A DNA stretch of 18,533 nt, taken from assembly GCA_028275145.1 (NCBI GenBank), contig JAQCNG010000125.1, positions 1-18,533 of the forward strand, in the 5' to 3' direction. Positions 16,237 to 18,533 of this stretch are shown here, piece by piece. The stretch comes from Halovenus sp. (GTDB taxonomy: Archaea; Halobacteriota; Halobacteria; Halobacteriales; Haloarculaceae). Below the pieces are notes generated by a model, which was not told where the DNA came from, made no database searches, and worked only from the letters and a program-made list of their open reading frames with translations. Numbering within the stretch: the first letter of the stretch is position 1; every line of letters begins with the position of its first letter. The position numbers and the translations under genes were made by a program.

Positions 16237-16653
16237 TCACCGGACGATAGTGACCGGAACGGCCGACCGGCGGGCGACCGTCTCGGCGACGCTGCCGAGC
16301 AGCACCCGCGAGACACCCCCGCGGCCGTAACTCCCGACGACGATGTGGTCGACATCGTGTTCGTCGGCGTAGCTGACAATCTCTTTCTCGGGTTCGCCAA
16401 CCACCGTCGTCAGGTTCGTCTCGACATCAGTCCCGTCGAGCAGGTCGTCGAGTTCGTCGGCGGTCGACTCCGAAACCTCCTCGCGCCGGTCGCGGAGGCT
16501 CTCGCGCACCAGTTCGAGTCCGGCGTCGGTCGCACCACCCGCGAGTTCGACGACGCGCAACAACACCACCTCGTCGTCGCTGTGCTCGTCGAGGGCGTAC
16601 GCGACGGCCTCTCTGGCCGGTTCCGAGCCGTCGTAGGCGACAAGAACAGTCAC
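16237..16653 (-). CDS. UspA-family universal stress protein
   Basis: Single-domain, 138-residue nucleotide-binding stress protein of the cytosol; the precise role of most haloarchaeal paralogues is unknown. The fold is complete: MTVLVAYDGSEPAREAVAYA at the N-terminus with the Asp near the ATP site. The ATP-binding motif G-x2-G-x9-G-S is seen as Gly107, Gly110, Gly120 and Ser121 (GSYGRGGVSRVLLGS), which indicates an ATP-binding subtype. It ends in the final strand VPVTIVR. Start is the GTG at 16653, with a TATA box (CTTTATC on minus, 16675-16681) centred 25 bases upstream, so the mRNA is leaderless with a GTG start. It is divergent from the SRP RNA gene, and the two promoters lie within 55 bases of each other. 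Confidence 0.95.
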   Translation of the reverse strand: MTVLVAYDGSEPAREAVAYALDEHSDDEVVLLRVVELAGGATDAGLELVRESLRDRREEVSESTADELDDLLDGTDVETNLTTVVGEPEKEIVSYADEHDVDHIVVGSYGRGGVSRVLLGSVAETVARRSAVPVTIVR

Positions 16654-16674
16654 AACTGGACAATCGGGCGAGAT

Positions 16675-16681
16675 GATAAAG
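16675..16681 (-). promoter_or_regulatory. TATA box of the UspA-family gene
   Basis: CTTTATC on the minus strand, 25 bases before the GTG at 16653. It supports the GTG as a leaderless start. Confidence 0.6.
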
Positions 16682-16718
16682 TAGTTTCGGGGTCCTGTGA
16701 CCCGGGTTCCGAAAGACC

Positions 16719-16725
16719 CTTATGA
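16719..16725 (+). promoter_or_regulatory. Promoter of the SRP RNA gene
   Basis: CTTATGA preceded by the BRE-like CCGAAAGA (16709-16716). Its centre is about 25 bases before the predicted RNA 5' end near 16746, and it resembles haloarchaeal stable-RNA promoters. Confidence 0.7.
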
Positions 16726-16745
16726 GTGACCGGGGTAGTTTGAAA

Positions 16746-17050
16746 CGGACTAGGTCGGGCGGTTAGGCCCCGCTCCACGCCCACATGTGGCCTCAAGTGG
16801 GGACCGAACACCGGGGGCGTCCGCACAGACGGGTGCGGGCCCCGCAAGCTAACGTCGAAGCCTCGTCCCGCGGGGATGGAGGTCCGGTCGGCCGCGCCTG
16901 CAGGGGCGCTGCCGGGTGGTTAACCGGGGACAGTCCGCCAGGCGCGGAAGCGAGCAGCGGAGCCCTGGACATCCATCGCTCGTGGGGTCGCGGGGTGGAG
17001 GAGGCAAGCGGGACTACCCGCATCTGAACGTCGGGCAATCCTGGCCGTCC
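16746..17050 (+). ncRNA. ffs: Signal recognition particle 7S RNA
   Basis: RNA scaffold of the signal recognition particle, which binds SRP19 and SRP54 and directs nascent membrane proteins to the translocon. The SRP54-binding helix 8 is unmistakable at 16935-16960: stem CCGC/GCGG, internal loop CAGG facing AGCA, inner stem CGC/GCG and a GGAA tetraloop. The 5' domain has the conserved GGTCGGGCGGTTAGGCCCCG (16753-16772) and the segment CAAGTGGGGACCGAACACC. The 5' end (GGACTAGG) can pair with CCTGGCCGTCC at the 3' end as archaeal helix 1. The length of about 305 bases matches haloarchaeal 7S RNA. The ends are estimated from helix 1 and from the promoter, within a few bases. Confidence 0.95.
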
Positions 17051-17123
17051 GTTCTCTACAGCACGCTCCACCGAGTGCCGACTCACACTGCTCGAGCGCG
17101 TGTCTTTATCAGTAGCAGCATAG

Positions 17124-17134
17124 TATTTATATAC
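17124..17134 (+). promoter_or_regulatory. Strong TATA box of the DUF7127-like/cdc48 operon
   Basis: TATTTATATAC, centred about 30 bases before the ATG at 17159. Identical AGTAGCA heptamers lie on either side (17111-17117 and 17136-17142), spaced 25 bases apart, which is suggestive of an operator. Confidence 0.75.
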
Positions 17135-17158
17135 GAGTAGCACTTACATGTAGTTAGT

Positions 17159-17389
17159 ATGAGTCTGCAACAGCAGCTTGCGGCCGAGGATATCGAGTGG
17201 CGACGACACGAACGCGATGACAGAGTCGAGTTCGTGGCGGACCTTGGTCCCCGTGACCACTCTGCTGTCGACGTGGTCGGTGACACGGTGATTGTCGTGG
17301 CCGGTGACGAGCAGTACGAGTTCGACGTCGACAGTGACGCGCGAGCATTTATCACCAATGGCGTTCTCAGTATCGAGGTAGACAGATGA
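17159..17389 (+). CDS. Small DUF7127-like protein coupled to cdc48
   Basis: The 76-residue protein has a helical charged N-terminus ([20 protein letters not shown]) followed by four short predicted strands: [30 protein letters not shown], and [12 protein letters not shown]. The last of these recalls the closing NGVL strand of small heat-shock (Hsp20) proteins, and VVGDTVIVV recalls their central strands. So it may be a reduced sHSP-like fold, though it is too short for a full alpha-crystallin domain. I recall a haloarchaeal family named DUF7127 with this form. The TGA overlaps the cdc48 ATG (ATGA, four bases), and the two share a strong promoter, so the product is probably an adaptor or partner of Cdc48. 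Function is inferred from context only. Confidence 0.85.
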   Translation: MSLQQQLAAEDIEWRRHERDDRVEFVADLGPRDHSAVDVVGDTVIVVAGDEQYEFDVDSDARAFITNGVLSIEVDR

Positions 17390-18533
17390 AACTGACAGTC
17401 AAACCCCTCAAACAGAAAGATGCCGGTCGCGGACTGGCCGCAATCGACCGGCAGGCGATGGCCGAGATGGGGCTCGAAAACGGTGACTACATCCTCATCG
17501 AGGGGTCGAACGGTCGGACGGTGGCGCGTGTCTGGCCGGGTTATCCCGAGGACGAGGGCAGCGGTATCGCCCGCATCGACGGCCGCCTGCGCCGCGAGAC
17601 GGGAACGGGCGTCGACGACACCGTCCAGGTGGAGAAAGCCGACGTCAAGCCGGCCTCGCGGCTGACGGTCGCGCTCCCGCAGAACCTCCGCGTGCGTGGC
17701 AACATCGCACCGATGATCCGGCAGAACCTCAGCGGGCAGGCCGTCACCGAGAACCAGACCGTGCCGGTCTCCTTTGGCCTGGGGCCGCTGTCCTCGATGT
17801 CCGGGCAGAAGGTGCCGCTGAAGATTGCGAACACAGAGCCAAGCGGTACGGTGGTCGTCACCGACTCGACGGAGATAGAGATAAGTGAGCGCCCCGCCGA
17901 ACAGCTCTCGGAGACGGCCGCAGAGCAGACCGCCACGCCGAGTGTCACCTACGAGGACATCGGCGGGCTCGACTCGGAGCTCGAGCAGGTCCGGGAGATG
18001 ATAGAGCTGCCGATGCGTCACCCGGAGCTGTTCCAGCAACTCGGCATCGAACCGCCAAAGGGTGTCCTGCTCCAGGGGCCGCCGGGCACCGGCAAGACGC
18101 TGATGGCCCGGGCGGTCGCAAACGAGATTGACGCCCACTTCACCGACATCTCCGGACCGGAGATCATGTCGAAGTACTACGGCGAGAGCGAGGAGCAACT
18201 CCGGGAGGTGTTCGAGGAGGCCGCCGAGAACGCCCCCGCGGTGGTGTTTATCGACGAAATCGACTCCATCGCGCCGAAGCGCGACGACACCTCCGGCGAC
18301 GTGGAGCGGCGCGTGGTCGCGCAGTTGCTCTCGCTGATGGACGGACTCGAGGAGCGAAAGGAGGTCGTCGTCATCGGCGCGACCAACCGGGTGGACGCGC
18401 TCGACCCCGCGCTGCGCCGCGGCGGCCGGTTCGACCGCGAGATAGAGGTCGGTGTGCCGGACAAGGAGGGCCGCACCGAGATTCTCCAGGTCCACACCCG
18501 CGGGATGCCCCTCGCCGAGGGCATCGACATCGA
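17386..18533 (+). CDS. cdc48: Cdc48/VAT-type AAA ATPase, 3' end beyond the window
   Basis: Protein-unfolding AAA ATPase (p97/VCP homologue) that extracts and unfolds substrates for degradation by the archaeal proteasome. The frame from ATG 17386 is open to the right edge: 382 residues of about 740 expected. The N-domain covers about 1-185 (double-psi beta barrel, [20 protein letters not shown]). After a short linker the D1 domain begins at about 190 with [19 protein letters not shown]. Walker A is GPPGTGKT (231-238), Walker B VFIDEID (287-293), and the pore-loop region is KYYGESEEQ. The arginine fingers are Arg345 and Arg348 in [11 protein letters not shown]2 lies outside the window. It is translationally coupled to the preceding small gene. 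The long opposite-strand frame over this region is a shadow. Confidence 0.97.
   Translation, partial: MKLTVKPLKQKDAGRGLAAIDRQAMAEMGLENGDYILIEGSNGRTVARVWPGYPEDEGSGIARIDGRLRRETGTGVDDTVQVEKADVKPASRLTVALPQNLRVRGNIAPMIRQNLSGQAVTENQTVPVSFGLGPLSSMSGQKVPLKIANTEPSGTVVVTDSTEIEISERPAEQLSETAAEQTATPSVTYEDIGGLDSELEQVREMIELPMRHPELFQQLGIEPPKGVLLQGPPGTGKTLMARAVANEIDAHFTDISGPEIMSKYYGESEEQLREVFEEAAENAPAVVFIDEIDSIAPKRDDTSGDVERRVVAQLLSLMDGLEERKEVVVIGATNRVDALDPALRRGGRFDREIEVGVPDKEGRTEILQVHTRGMPLAEGIDI

Noticed and set aside
17083..18495. 470-residue open frame on the minus strand opposite cdc48
   Set aside because: It is antisense to the clear Cdc48 reading frame with intact Walker motifs, and its product has no recognisable motif. 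High GC keeps opposite frames open.

Overview
The window reads as chromosomal DNA of a haloarchaeon (class Halobacteria). The base composition is very GC-rich, the predicted proteins are strongly acidic, and TATA/BRE-like boxes sit about 25-30 bases upstream of start codons with no room for a leader. The gene set is haloarchaeal: a Tat-exported halocyanin-type copper protein, FtsZ1, PurO, an archaeal SRP RNA and Cdc48. I see no tRNA, rRNA, CRISPR array or intact transposase. Most of the window is chromosomal housekeeping with several poorly characterised lineage-specific membrane proteins.

Layout. Positions 1-1856 (minus) hold a partial membrane protein and an MscS-type mechanosensitive channel. 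A plus-strand membrane-anchored halocyanin-like protein follows (2011-2661). The block 2697-5558 is all minus: two overlapping membrane proteins that look like tandem paralogues of each other, a YdjM-like membrane metal-dependent hydrolase, a 56-residue membrane protein, and a DUF5811-like protein whose stop overlaps the start of the 56-residue gene. Next are a Tat lipoprotein (5721-6233) and a dimethylargininase-type enzyme (6327-7274). The C-terminus of that enzyme runs into what looks like a lone IS200/IS605 right end. A methyltransferase (MGMT)-like protein without its catalytic cysteine is on plus (7640-8095).

From 8126 to 14780 everything is minus: a small membrane-anchored secreted protein, sucD and sucC (succinyl-CoA synthetase, overlapping by 4 bases), a DUF2070-type membrane protein carrying a fresh 51-bp tandem duplication, ftsZ1, and a DUF5828-like acidic protein. 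Plus-strand upp and purO (pyrimidine salvage, last step of IMP synthesis) follow, then a minus-strand UspA protein. The SRP RNA gene is at about 16746-17050. A small DUF7127-like gene overlaps cdc48, which runs off the right edge.

How the genes work together: sucCD is one enzyme. The DUF7127-like gene and cdc48 are translationally coupled (ATGA overlap) and share a strong promoter, which suggests a protein-quality-control unit. The two overlapping membrane proteins at 2697-3970 probably form one complex. The most unusual items are this paralogue pair, the transposon scar captured by the dimethylargininase gene, the cysteine-less MGMT, the unlisted 56-residue coupled membrane protein, and the operator-like repeats around the cdc48 TATA box. 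I found no convincing new defence or mobile system.
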